In this document: one piece after another, positions 8,405 to 16,254 of the stretch | Numbering within the stretch: the first letter of the stretch is position 1 | Layout: each line of letters starts with the position of its first letter | DNA from: Methylovirgula sp. 4M-Z18 | GTDB taxonomy: Bacteria > Pseudomonadota > Alphaproteobacteria > Rhizobiales > Beijerinckiaceae | Length of the DNA: 64,000 nucleotides | Reading direction: 5' to 3' | NCBI RefSeq assembly: GCF_037890675.1 | Contig: NZ_CP149574.1 | Coordinates: forward strand, 1,612,001-1,676,000 | Made by a program: the position numbers and the translations under genes | The notes under the pieces: generated by a model | Told to the model about the DNA's origin: nothing | What the model saw: the letters and a program-made list of their open reading frames with translations, nothing else | Databases searched by the model: none

Positions 8405-8536
8405 ACCGTGATTGGCGGCATGGGGTAGGGCCTGATAAGCGGGTAAGCAGCCGAACTGGCGCTCGGCGGCAGGGGCCTTGGCTCTCCATTAAGGCTTGGG
8501 TAAAGGAAAGCCGCTAACCTTCAGCGTATCACGATC

Positions 8537-9406
8537 ATGCAGGACGCGCGTTTCAAGATGACGACAGTGGAAAATTCGGCGGTGCCCGCTTACGGGCAAG
8601 GAGTGCTCACCGGTAAGCGCGGTCTCGTGATGGGCGTTGCCAATAACCGCTCGATCGCCTGGGGCATCGCCAAGGCGGCGCGTGATGCCGGCGCGGAACT
8701 CGCCTTCACCTACCAGGGCGAGGCCTTGGAAAAGCGGGTGCGTCCGCTTGCGGAGGAGCTTGGCGCCCACGTGGTCGGCCATTGCGATGTGACCGATGGC
8801 GCTTCGATCGACGCGGTTTTCGCCGAGGTCGAAAAATTGTGGGGCAAGCTCGACTTCCTCGTGCATTGCATCGCCTTCGCCGACAAGAACGAGTTGACCG
8901 GCCGTTACATTGATACGAGCGAAGCCAATTTCACCAATTCCATGCTGATCTCGTGCTATTCGTTCACGGCGGTCGCGCAGCGCGCCGAGAAGCTGATGAG
9001 CGATGGCGGCTCGATGCTGACCTTGACCTATTACGGGGCCGAAAAATGGATGCCGCATTACAATGTCATGGGCGTCGCCAAAGCGGCTTTGGAAGCCTCG
9101 GTGCGCTATCTCGCGGCCGACTTGGGCGAAAAGGCGATCCGCGTCAACGCGATTTCCGCCGGCACGATCAAGACGCTCGCTGCTTCCGGCATTGGCGATT
9201 TCCGCTACATCTTGCGCTGGAACGAATATAATGCCCCGCTGCGCCGCACCGTGACGATCGAAGAGGTCGGCGAAAGCGCCGTCTATCTGCTCTCGCCCAT
9301 GGCGCGCGGTGTCACCGGCGAGATCCTGCATGTCGATGCCGGCTACCATGTGGTCGGCATGAAGAATCCCTCGGCGCCCGACATTACCGTCGGCGCCAAG
9401 GACTAA
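8537..9406 (+). CDS. fabI: Enoyl-[acyl-carrier-protein] reductase (NADH)
   Basis: A protein of 289 residues. FabI reduces trans-2-enoyl-ACP, the last step of each fatty-acid elongation round. It has the FabI-type nucleotide-binding start GKRGLVMGVANNRSIAWGIAKAARDAGAELAFTYQG and the catalytic pair in YNVMGVAK (Tyr-X6-Lys, specific to FabI). SAGTIKTLAASGI follows, the flexible substrate-binding loop targeted by triclosan in this family. The ATG at 8558 (MTTVENS) is an alternative start. It is the third gene of the conserved pdxH / dnaJ-like / fabI / phosphatase order. Confidence 0.95.
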   Translation: MQDARFKMTTVENSAVPAYGQGVLTGKRGLVMGVANNRSIAWGIAKAARDAGAELAFTYQGEALEKRVRPLAEELGAHVVGHCDVTDGASIDAVFAEVEKLWGKLDFLVHCIAFADKNELTGRYIDTSEANFTNSMLISCYSFTAVAQRAEKLMSDGGSMLTLTYYGAEKWMPHYNVMGVAKAALEASVRYLAADLGEKAIRVNAISAGTIKTLAASGIGDFRYILRWNEYNAPLRRTVTIEEVGESAVYLLSPMARGVTGEILHVDAGYHVVGMKNPSAPDITVGAKD

Positions 9407-9462
9407 TAGCGGCGTCGACGCATCCGGAGCGGTAACAGGCGCTGTTTGCTGCACGGAGCAGA

Positions 9463-10089
9463 TTGCCCCGCGCGAATCCCTTTGTCTCTCGCATGCCCTT
9501 TCCCCTCCCTCACCGCCTCATCTTCATGCGCCACGGCGAGACCGACTGGAATCGCGAGGGGCGGTTGCAGGGCCAGCGCGATGTGCCGCTGAATGCGCGG
9601 GGACGCGATCAGGCACGCGGCGTCGGGGCAGACTTGCGGCAACTTGTCGGTGATGGCCGTCAAGTCGATTTCATTGCCTCGCCGCTCGAGCGCACCCGCG
9701 AGACGATGGAACTGGCGCGTCACTCGGCCGGGTTCTTGCCGGCCGATACCTATGCAATGGACGATCGCCTGAAGGAGATCTCGTTCGGCGACTGGGAGGG
9801 CACGACCTGGGACGAACTCGCGGCACGCGATCCCGCCCGCGTGCGCGAGCGCAAACGCGACAAATGGGGCTACGTGCCGCCGGGTGGCGAGAGCTACGCC
9901 ATGTTGGCCGAGCGAGTTCGCCCCTGGCTCGAGAGTCTTTCCGGAGACACGGTCACGGTTGCACATGGCGGCGTCGCCCGCGCGCTCATGGTGCTTCTGG
10001 CCGACACGGAGCCTGTGCAGGCCATGCGGGAACTGATTCACCAGGGGCGGATCTTGTTGTTCGAAGGCGGCGCGTTCCGCTGGGTGTGA
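9463..10089 (+). CDS. Histidine phosphatase family protein (phosphoglycerate-mutase-like)
   Basis: A protein of 208 residues, or 198 if started at the ATG at 9493 (MPFPLPHRLI). The phosphate pocket is visible: RLIFMRHGETDWNREGRLQGQ contains the phospho-accepting His and the RHG motif, and TVTVAHGGVARALMVLL supplies the second catalytic His. Glu in RLKEISFGDWEG is the usual acid. Members include phosphoglycerate mutases, cobalamin phosphatases and broad phosphatases. No cobalamin genes are near, so the substrate is open. In many Rhizobiales this gene lies between fabI and aroC, but here aroC is 10 kb away. Confidence 0.87.
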   Translation: MPRANPFVSRMPFPLPHRLIFMRHGETDWNREGRLQGQRDVPLNARGRDQARGVGADLRQLVGDGRQVDFIASPLERTRETMELARHSAGFLPADTYAMDDRLKEISFGDWEGTTWDELAARDPARVRERKRDKWGYVPPGGESYAMLAERVRPWLESLSGDTVTVAHGGVARALMVLLADTEPVQAMRELIHQGRILLFEGGAFRWV

Positions 10090-10108
10090 CCCCCTCCGGG
10101 GTGATGCT

Positions 10109-11287
10109 CTATTCCGCTGGCTCGTCGAGCGCAACTTGCGCCGACCTCGCGGGCCTGATGGCCAGGGCAATCATCCCGATGGACAGCATGGCGAGGAGCA
10201 GGGGCACGAAAGCCACACGCAGGCCCCCGTAACCGGCGATGCCGCCGATGATCGGCGGGCCGACCAGGAACCCGGCGTAGCCGATGGTGGCCGCCATCGA
10301 AATGCCGAGCGCCGGCGTCGAGCCGAGGGTGGCGCTCATGCTGAAGACGGCTGGGATCATATTGGCAAGACCGAGGCCGACCAGGCAGAAACCGGCAAGC
10401 GCGAGGGGCAGGCCGTCGGCGCTCAGGGCCGCGAGAATGCCGGCCGCAGCCATGATCGCACCGAACTGGATGGCTCGCGCCCGGCCAAGACTCCGCACCA
10501 CATAATCGCCTGATAAACGGCCAACCACCATCGCTCCGGAATAAACCGCAAATCCGGACGCGGCCGCACCCGGCGAGGCGGCGATGATGCTCATCAGATA
10601 GACGCCGCTCCAATCCGCCATCGCGCCTTCCACCAGCATGGTGAACAGGGCGACGACGCATAGGCCGATCAGCGGGCGCTCGGGCCAGGCGAAATGGCGC
10701 TCCTGCTGATCCTTCTCGCCAGGGCCGATGGGCGGAAGTGAAGCTGCAACGACGCCGAGCACGATGAGACCGGCAATCAGCAGGGTCCACGGCAGTTGCA
10801 CCCCAAGGTTCGTCAGCATGCCGCCGATGGTAGCGCCGGCGAGTCCCCCGAGACTCCAGCACGCATGAAAAGACGACATGATCGCTGCGCCCCAGCGCGT
10901 CTCCACTTGCGCCGCATGCGCATTCATCGGTACGTCCATAAGACTGACGAAGAGACCCAAAAAGACCACGAGCACGGCGAGGCTCACAAGATCGGGCATG
11001 AATCCGGGCAGCGTGATCAACAGTGCGAAGAATACGGAACTATAGCGCAACGCCCGGCCGCTGCCGTTCAAACGATTGATGAACAAGGTTGAAAAGGGCA
11101 TGGCCGCGACGGCGCCGATCGACATGGCGAGCAGAGCGAAACTCAATTCGGTATCGGTGAGAGCGAGATGGCGCTTGAGCTGCGGAATCGCAGTCGCCCA
11201 ACTGCCCATGCCAAAGCCATTCGCAAAGAAAAGACCTGCGGTGCCAAGCCGGGCGTAAAGCAGGGACGGAGCGCGGGAGGACGACAT
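10109..11287 (-). CDS. MFS transporter
   Basis: About 392 residues from the ATG at 11287 (MSSSRAPSLL). The frame is open to 11335. Twelve hydrophobic segments are visible. The first reads LGTAGLFFANGFGMGSWATA, followed by the loop IPQLKRHLALTDTELSFALLA, which is typical of the YbjJ/fucose-permease-like branch of the major facilitator superfamily. The motif-A-like stretch is FINRLNGSGRALRYSS. Such proteins import sugars or export small molecules by proton coupling, and the substrate cannot be told. It lies 66 nt downstream of the deoR-type gene on the same strand, so a shared transcript is likely. Confidence 0.85.
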   Translation of the reverse strand: MSSSRAPSLLYARLGTAGLFFANGFGMGSWATAIPQLKRHLALTDTELSFALLAMSIGAVAAMPFSTLFINRLNGSGRALRYSSVFFALLITLPGFMPDLVSLAVLVVFLGLFVSLMDVPMNAHAAQVETRWGAAIMSSFHACWSLGGLAGATIGGMLTNLGVQLPWTLLIAGLIVLGVVAASLPPIGPGEKDQQERHFAWPERPLIGLCVVALFTMLVEGAMADWSGVYLMSIIAASPGAAASGFAVYSGAMVVGRLSGDYVVRSLGRARAIQFGAIMAAAGILAALSADGLPLALAGFCLVGLGLANMIPAVFSMSATLGSTPALGISMAATIGYAGFLVGPPIIGGIAGYGGLRVAFVPLLLAMLSIGMIALAIRPARSAQVALDEPAE

Positions 11288-11352
11288 CGATAGCTCGCGA
11301 TCAATTAAGGGCTGATGTTTTGGGGCATGGGGCAAGGGTCGCTCGCTCCCAG

Positions 11353-12144
11353 TCAGGGCTGGGCGGAGCGGATGGACATGCCCCCTCGTTTCAGCGCGCC
11401 GACAAATTCCTCTGGCGCATCGGCCTCGACGCAGAGATGGGTGAGCTGCGTCGCGTTCAGCACATGAAAAGGGGCGCTGGTGCCGAGCTTATCGCTGGTC
11501 GCCGCGACGATGATCTGGCGGCTTCGTACGGCAAGTGCGCGCTTGAAGGCGGCGTCCTCGAAATGGAAGACCGAGACGCCGCCATCCGGTGCGACCGCGC
11601 AGGCACCAAGAAAGCAGATATCCGGGGACAAAGTGGCGATTGCCTGCATCGCTTCGGCCCCCAGCGCCGCGCCGGTGTGGCTGTCCAAGCGCCCCCCGAT
11701 CAGGATCGTCTCGATGTTGCCCTTTTCCGCCAAGGCCAGGGCGATGGCTGGCGCGTTGGTTGCGGCAATGAGCGGCATATCGTCGGGCAGGGCGCGGGCA
11801 ATGGCGAGATTGGTCGATCCCGCGTCGAGAAAGAGTAGTTGACCCTGCGCAACGAATGTGACGGCGACCTGCGCCAAGCGCGTCTTGCTGTCGAGATTTT
11901 CCGCGTTGCGGATAGCGACGGGCTTGTCGGCCGCAGCAACTGGCAGCGCGCCGCCATAGACTCGTCGGCAGATCCCCTGGTCGGCAAGCTCGCGCAAGTC
12001 CCGCCGGATCGTATCCTCGGACGTGCCGAGTTCCCGCGCCAAATCGCCCGCGAGCACGCGCCCCTGAGCGGCGAGGCGCTCTTGGATGAGGCGGTGACGT
12101 TGTTCGGGGAGAAGAGAGGCGACAATCGAATCGTGCATGATCAT
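11353..12144 (-). CDS. DeoR/GlpR family transcriptional regulator
   Basis: A protein of 263 residues. An N-terminal DeoR helix-turn-helix (about residues 14-70) reads QRHRLIQERLAAQGRV, LARELGTSEDTIRRDLRELA, then RVYGGAL. The C-terminal sensor domain has the ISOCOT-like fold, with LDAGSTNLAIARAL and FLGACAVAPDGGVSVF. Members are usually repressors released by a sugar phosphate. It is divergent from the amino-acid ABC genes and probably cotranscribed with the MFS gene. The 305-nt region between it and the ABC genes holds an AT-rich palindrome at 12270-12288 that could be its operator. Confidence 0.88.
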   Translation of the reverse strand: MIMHDSIVASLLPEQRHRLIQERLAAQGRVLAGDLARELGTSEDTIRRDLRELADQGICRRVYGGALPVAAADKPVAIRNAENLDSKTRLAQVAVTFVAQGQLLFLDAGSTNLAIARALPDDMPLIAATNAPAIALALAEKGNIETILIGGRLDSHTGAALGAEAMQAIATLSPDICFLGACAVAPDGGVSVFHFEDAAFKRALAVRSRQIIVAATSDKLGTSAPFHVLNATQLTHLCVEADAPEEFVGALKRGGMSIRSAQP

Positions 12145-12449
12145 GCATTATCATGGACAATCAGGCATTGCAAGGCGAGCGAGTATCGATCTTGAGTGCG
12201 CGACGCAGAATGGCTGATGGACGGCTGCCGGGCGGCATTTTCCGGTGTGTCGAATTTCCCCACAACAAAGTCTATTAAAATAGTAGACATATAAGATTCG
12301 CCTGCCTACAGTCCAGAATACCGTGTTCAAGCAGACACCCGCGCCGCATCGTGCGGGCGGGCATTGATCACCTGTCCCGCGGCCCTATGACGTCTGTTGC
12401 AGACGCGGGGGCGGGGCCCAGCGTCCTTTGGACAGAAAGGTATTTGTTG
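12145..12449. promoter_or_regulatory. Divergent control region deoR-type / aapJ-like
   Basis: This 305-nt non-coding stretch separates the regulator from the ABC genes. Most of it is GC-rich without motif. From 12260 on it becomes AT-rich, and GTCTATTAAAATAGTAGAC at 12270-12288 contains the perfect palindrome CTATTAAAATAG nested in GTCTA/TAGAC half-sites. That is the kind of site a DeoR-family dimer or tetramer could bind. AAAGG at 12436-12440 is the probable ribosome site for the ATG at 12450. The operator role is inferred. Confidence 0.4.
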
Positions 12450-13475
12450 ATGCTGAGGTCTTTTACACGCCCGCTGGCGCTCGCGGCGCTGGTTTTCGGG
12501 CTGGCGCTGCAGTCGCCTGTTCAGGCGGGTCCGACACTGGACAAGATCAAGGAGCGCGGGGTCATTCGGGTCGGCGTCGGCAGCCAGCCCGGCTTCTTCT
12601 CGCCAGATGCCAACGGCAAATGGCAGGGATTCTTCGTCGATTTTGGTCGCGCGCTGGCCATTACCGTGTTCAACGATCCCGACAAGGTCGAGTTCACCAA
12701 TTCCTCGCCGCAGCAGCGGCTTCCCGCGTTGCAAGCCGGCCAGTTCGACGTTCTCTTGTCCGCCGTCACGGTCACGGTCTCGCGCGCCTTCAAGCTGAAT
12801 TTCCATTTCGGCCCGGTGGTCTTCTATGACGGGCAGGGCATTCTGGTGAAGAAGTCGCTTGGCGTGGAGAAGGCGGCCGATCTCGACGGCGCCACCATCG
12901 GCGTGCAGAGCGGCACGACCGGCGAACAGAATATCGCCGATTTCTTCAAGAAGACCGGCAAGACCTACAAGTCCGTCGTGATCGAGGATACGGACACGTT
13001 CACCCAGGCGCTCATCTCCGGCCGCGTCGATGCGCTCACCCAGGACGGCTCCGATCTCGGCTTGCGCCGCGCCGCGCTGCCGCATCCAGATGACTATGTG
13101 CTGCTGCCCGAGCGGTTGTCGAAAGAACCACTTGCGCCGGCGGTCCTGGGCGGCGACGACCGTTGGCTCGAGCTCGTCAACTGGACGGTTTACGCCACCA
13201 TCCAGGCCGAGGAATGGGGCATCACCAGCCAGAATGTCGACGATTTCCTGAAGAGCGACGACCCGGCGATCAAACGCTTCCTCGGCGTTGACCCTTCGCT
13301 CGGCGAAGCGATCGGCCTTGATCCGAAATTTGCCTACAACATCATCAAAAAGGTCGGCAATTACGGCGAGATTTTCGAACGCAACCTCGGCAAGAATACG
13401 AAAATCGGGTTCGACCGCGGTCTGAACAACCTTTGGACCAAGGGTGGGCTCATCTATTCGCCGCCGTTCCGGTAA
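12450..13475 (+). CDS. Amino-acid ABC transporter, periplasmic binding protein (AapJ-like)
   Basis: About 341 residues from the ATG at 12450. The signal peptide reads MLRSFTRPLALAALVFGLAL and is probably cleaved after VQA. The mature protein begins PTLDKIKERGVIRVGVGSQP and continues FFSPDANGKWQGFFVDFGRALA, typical of family-3 solute-binding proteins of the general L-amino-acid (Aap) type. YDGQGILVKKSLGV is also characteristic. It delivers amino acids to the permease pair encoded downstream. A strong hairpin at 13483-13515 separates it from the permease genes and may keep its mRNA level higher. Confidence 0.88.
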   Translation: MLRSFTRPLALAALVFGLALQSPVQAGPTLDKIKERGVIRVGVGSQPGFFSPDANGKWQGFFVDFGRALAITVFNDPDKVEFTNSSPQQRLPALQAGQFDVLLSAVTVTVSRAFKLNFHFGPVVFYDGQGILVKKSLGVEKAADLDGATIGVQSGTTGEQNIADFFKKTGKTYKSVVIEDTDTFTQALISGRVDALTQDGSDLGLRRAALPHPDDYVLLPERLSKEPLAPAVLGGDDRWLELVNWTVYATIQAEEWGITSQNVDDFLKSDDPAIKRFLGVDPSLGEAIGLDPKFAYNIIKKVGNYGEIFERNLGKNTKIGFDRGLNNLWTKGGLIYSPPFR

Positions 13476-13482
13476 GATGTTT

Positions 13483-13515
13483 CCCTTCTCCCGCAGCACC
13501 GCTGCGGGAGAAGGG
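13483..13515 (+). terminator. Perfect intercistronic hairpin after the binding-protein gene
   Basis: CCCTTCTCCCGCAGC (13483-13497), loop ACC, then the exact reverse complement at 13501-13515. This 15-bp perfect stem is followed by ATTTC rather than a U tract. It lies 8 nt after the stop of the binding-protein gene and 24 nt before the permease start. The position suits an mRNA-stabilising or attenuating hairpin, as in other ABC operons where the binding protein is made in excess. Confidence 0.7.
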
Positions 13516-13539
13516 ATTTCATGGCATCATATTCGTCCC

Positions 13540-14727
13540 ATGACCGATCTCACCTTTCCATCGCCTCCGTCCAAACCCGGCCCATTCGGTGCGTTGCGCC
13601 TGTGGTGGGGCGATCGACCGCTTGCGCAAAGCTTTCTTCTCGCGGCGCTGTTTGCCCTTCTGGCATTGTTGACGCACAATATTCTGACAAGCATGGACCG
13701 GCTCGGCATGGCGCCGAGCCTCAGCTATTTGTGGCAGCCGGCCAGTTTCGATATCAGTGAATCGCTCATTCCCTATCAGGCCGGCGATCCTTATTGGCTC
13801 GCCATTCTCGTCGGCTTGCTCAATACGCTGAAACTCGCATTTTTCGGGTGCCTCTTGGCCACTGTGCTGGGCGTGGTGCTCGGCGTCGCGCGTCTGTCCG
13901 GCAATCCGCTTTTGTCGCGGCTCGTGCAAATCTATGTCGAGCTCATCCGCAACACGCCGCTCACGCTGCAATTGTTCTTCTGGATCGCGACGACGCACGC
14001 TCTGCCGCCGGCGAGACAGGCGTTGCAACCCTTGCCGGCGACCTATCTCTCCGTGCGCGGCGTTTTTCTGCCTTGGTTCGACGTGAGCGGCGGCAGTCTT
14101 TGGCCATTATTCGCCATTCTTGCGCTTCTCGCCATCACACTCCGCCTGTTGCTGCGCCGGCGACAAAGGCCGCCGTCGATCGGCAGCGGGCTCGCGCTCT
14201 TCGTTGCGTTTCCGGCTATCGCCGCGCTTTACATCTGGCGCGCAGGGCTTTCCTTTACCTTGGACATGCCTAGTTTGCACGGGTTCAACATCACCGGCGG
14301 CGTGACGCTGACACCGGAATTTGCCGCGATGCTCACCGGTCTCACCATCTATTACGCCGCGATCATCTCCGAAATCGTGCGCAGCGGCATCCAATCGGTT
14401 GGCGTCGGCCAATGGGAGGCTGCGCGGGCGCTCGGGCTGCCGCGCGGGCGGATCATGCGGCTCGTCATCATACCGCAGGCCATGCGGGTGATCACACCGC
14501 TGATGACGTCGAGCTATCTCGATCTCACCAAGGACACGACGCTCGGCATTCTGATCGGCTTCACGGAAGTCACCGCGATCATCAAGACCAGCGCCAACAA
14601 CACCGGCAATGCCGTCGAGACCATCATCGTCCTGATCGCCGTCTTCCTGAGCGTCAGTCTGCCGGTGTCGGCGCTCATCAATCTTTATAACCATTCGCTC
14701 GCGAAGCGCGGAATGCTTGCCTCATGA
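13540..14727 (+). CDS. Amino-acid ABC transporter permease (AapQ-like)
   Basis: About 395 residues from the ATG at 13540 (MTDLTFPSPP). A longer frame to 13444 overlaps the previous gene and is unlikely. It has a first membrane helix (SFLLAALFALLALLTHNIL), a periplasmic segment, then the HisM/GlnP-type permease core with YVELIRNTPLTLQLFFWI and the EAA loop EAARALGLPRGRIMRLVIIPQA, which docks on the ATPase. The long insertion with extra helices between these is characteristic of AapQ/BztB. It overlaps the next gene by 4 nt. Confidence 0.9.
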   Translation: MTDLTFPSPPSKPGPFGALRLWWGDRPLAQSFLLAALFALLALLTHNILTSMDRLGMAPSLSYLWQPASFDISESLIPYQAGDPYWLAILVGLLNTLKLAFFGCLLATVLGVVLGVARLSGNPLLSRLVQIYVELIRNTPLTLQLFFWIATTHALPPARQALQPLPATYLSVRGVFLPWFDVSGGSLWPLFAILALLAITLRLLLRRRQRPPSIGSGLALFVAFPAIAALYIWRAGLSFTLDMPSLHGFNITGGVTLTPEFAAMLTGLTIYYAAIISEIVRSGIQSVGVGQWEAARALGLPRGRIMRLVIIPQAMRVITPLMTSSYLDLTKDTTLGILIGFTEVTAIIKTSANNTGNAVETIIVLIAVFLSVSLPVSALINLYNHSLAKRGMLAS

Positions 14728-15815
14728 GTCTTGCCCTTTCTCCCTTGAAGCCGCGCTGGACGCCGGCCGGCCAATGGCACCGGCTGCGCCGCGCGTGGTT
14801 CAATTCGACGGCCAATACGATCATCTCGCTCGTTGTCCTTCTGGCTCTCGCGTGGGTCGTGGCGCATGTGCTGAGCTGGGCCTTGTGGGATGCGACGTGG
14901 ACTGGCACCGGACAGGATTGCCAGGCGCGCGGCGGCGCGTGCTGGGCCTTCGTGTCGGCCAATCTCCGGTTGATGCTGTTCGGCACCTATCCCGGCAGCC
15001 TTCTCTGGCGCCCGGTACTGAGCCTCGTGCTGCTGGTGGCGCTCGTCGCGGTCAGCATGGTGCCGCGGGCCTGGAGCCGGACGTTGGGGATCGCCTGGGT
15101 CGCCACGCCGCTGGCCGTATGCCTCTTGCTCGGCGGTTTCGGCGGCGACCGGCAGGTGTCCACCAACGATTGGGGCGGCTTGCCGCTCACCCTCCTGATC
15201 TGGACCATCGCCTATGCGCTCTCGTTCATCGTCGCGGTGCCGCTCGCCCTGGCGCGCCGGTCCCGCATGGGCGGCCTGCGCCTTGCTAGCGTCGGCACGA
15301 TCGAACTCATCCGCGGTGTGCCGATGCTGGTAACGCTCTATGTGAGCCGTTTCATCGTGCCGATGATGCTGCCGGGTTTCGAGATCAATCTGTTTTTCAG
15401 TATCGAAGCGGCGCTGGTCTTTTTCGTCGCGTCCTATCTCGCCGAAATTCTCCGCGCCGGCATCCAATCCCTGCCGGCCGGTCAATCGGAGGCCGCGCGG
15501 GCCTTGGGGCTGTCTTACGCGCAGACGGTGCGCCTCATCATTTTGCCGCAGGCCTTGCGGGCCGTCATTCCGGCGCTCGTCAATCTCGGAATCGGTCTTT
15601 TGCTCAGCACGCCGCTCGTTGCCGTCATCGGCATGACCGATTTCCTCAGCGCCGTGAAGGAGGCCGCGAGCCACGAGCAGGATTGGCCCGGTTGCTATAC
15701 CGTGGCCTATTGCTTCGCCGCGCTGGTGTTTTTCGGCATCTGCTTCAGCGCGTCCCGGTATAGCCTGTGGCTGGAGAAAAAGCTGAAAGGGGCGGGGAAG
15801 AAAGCCGCCACCTGA
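14724..15815 (+). CDS. Amino-acid ABC transporter permease (AapM-like)
   Basis: A protein of 363 residues, partner of the preceding permease. It has an N-terminal helix (TIISLVVLLALAWVVAHVLSW), a Cys-containing loop (QDCQARGGACWAF) common in AapM/BztC, then the permease core with TIELIRGVPMLVTLYV and the EAA loop EAARALGLSYAQTVRLIILP. Start and previous stop overlap as ATGA. The usual next gene, the ATPase AapP, is absent. What follows is a 439-nt gap and the peptide synthetase, so the transporter must borrow an ATPase encoded elsewhere or be incomplete. Confidence 0.9.
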   Translation: MSLALSPLKPRWTPAGQWHRLRRAWFNSTANTIISLVVLLALAWVVAHVLSWALWDATWTGTGQDCQARGGACWAFVSANLRLMLFGTYPGSLLWRPVLSLVLLVALVAVSMVPRAWSRTLGIAWVATPLAVCLLLGGFGGDRQVSTNDWGGLPLTLLIWTIAYALSFIVAVPLALARRSRMGGLRLASVGTIELIRGVPMLVTLYVSRFIVPMMLPGFEINLFFSIEAALVFFVASYLAEILRAGIQSLPAGQSEAARALGLSYAQTVRLIILPQALRAVIPALVNLGIGLLLSTPLVAVIGMTDFLSAVKEAASHEQDWPGCYTVAYCFAALVFFGICFSASRYSLWLEKKLKGAGKKAAT

Positions 15816-16254
15816 GGGGACCGCCGGGCTGCGGCCGGCCGCGAGTCGGGCATTCTTCGGCGATGCTTCCATTGAACATTTGCCGATGGTGTATTAGAAC
15901 ATAAACGGAACGTCCGCCCGGGAGATGTGTGAGAAATTGCATGACAGGTAAGATGCGCGCGGCGGATTTCCGCCGAACAGAAAAAACTCTGAAAAACAAA
16001 CTGAAAGCTGATATGAAATCTCATGCTAGTCGCCATTCGGGCGGTGCGAAACCCGTATGAATCGAGGGGCGGCGGGGCCATGCATATCGGTTTCGGCGCC
16101 GCATGGCTGCCATTCATGGATCGTTCATGCGGCCCTGGTATCTGCTCACACTTTGGCAAAGTCTGTTGCATTCTGGCCCTGCGTATCCTAAGCGCGGCGG
16201 TTCAGGCCCCTTTGCCGCGTTGACTGCCTGGACAAGGATCGGATCGCAAGCGTC
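15816..16254. other. Non-coding gap before the peptide-synthetase gene
   Basis: 439 nt without a credible gene. Short frames here have poor codon use. The stretch 15880-16030 is relatively AT-rich (TTAGAACATAAACGG, GAAAAAACTCTGAAAAACAAACTG) and may hold the promoter of the synthetase gene, but no convincing -35/-10 pair was identified. There is no trace of a degraded ATP-binding-cassette gene in any frame that I could recognise. Confidence 0.5.
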
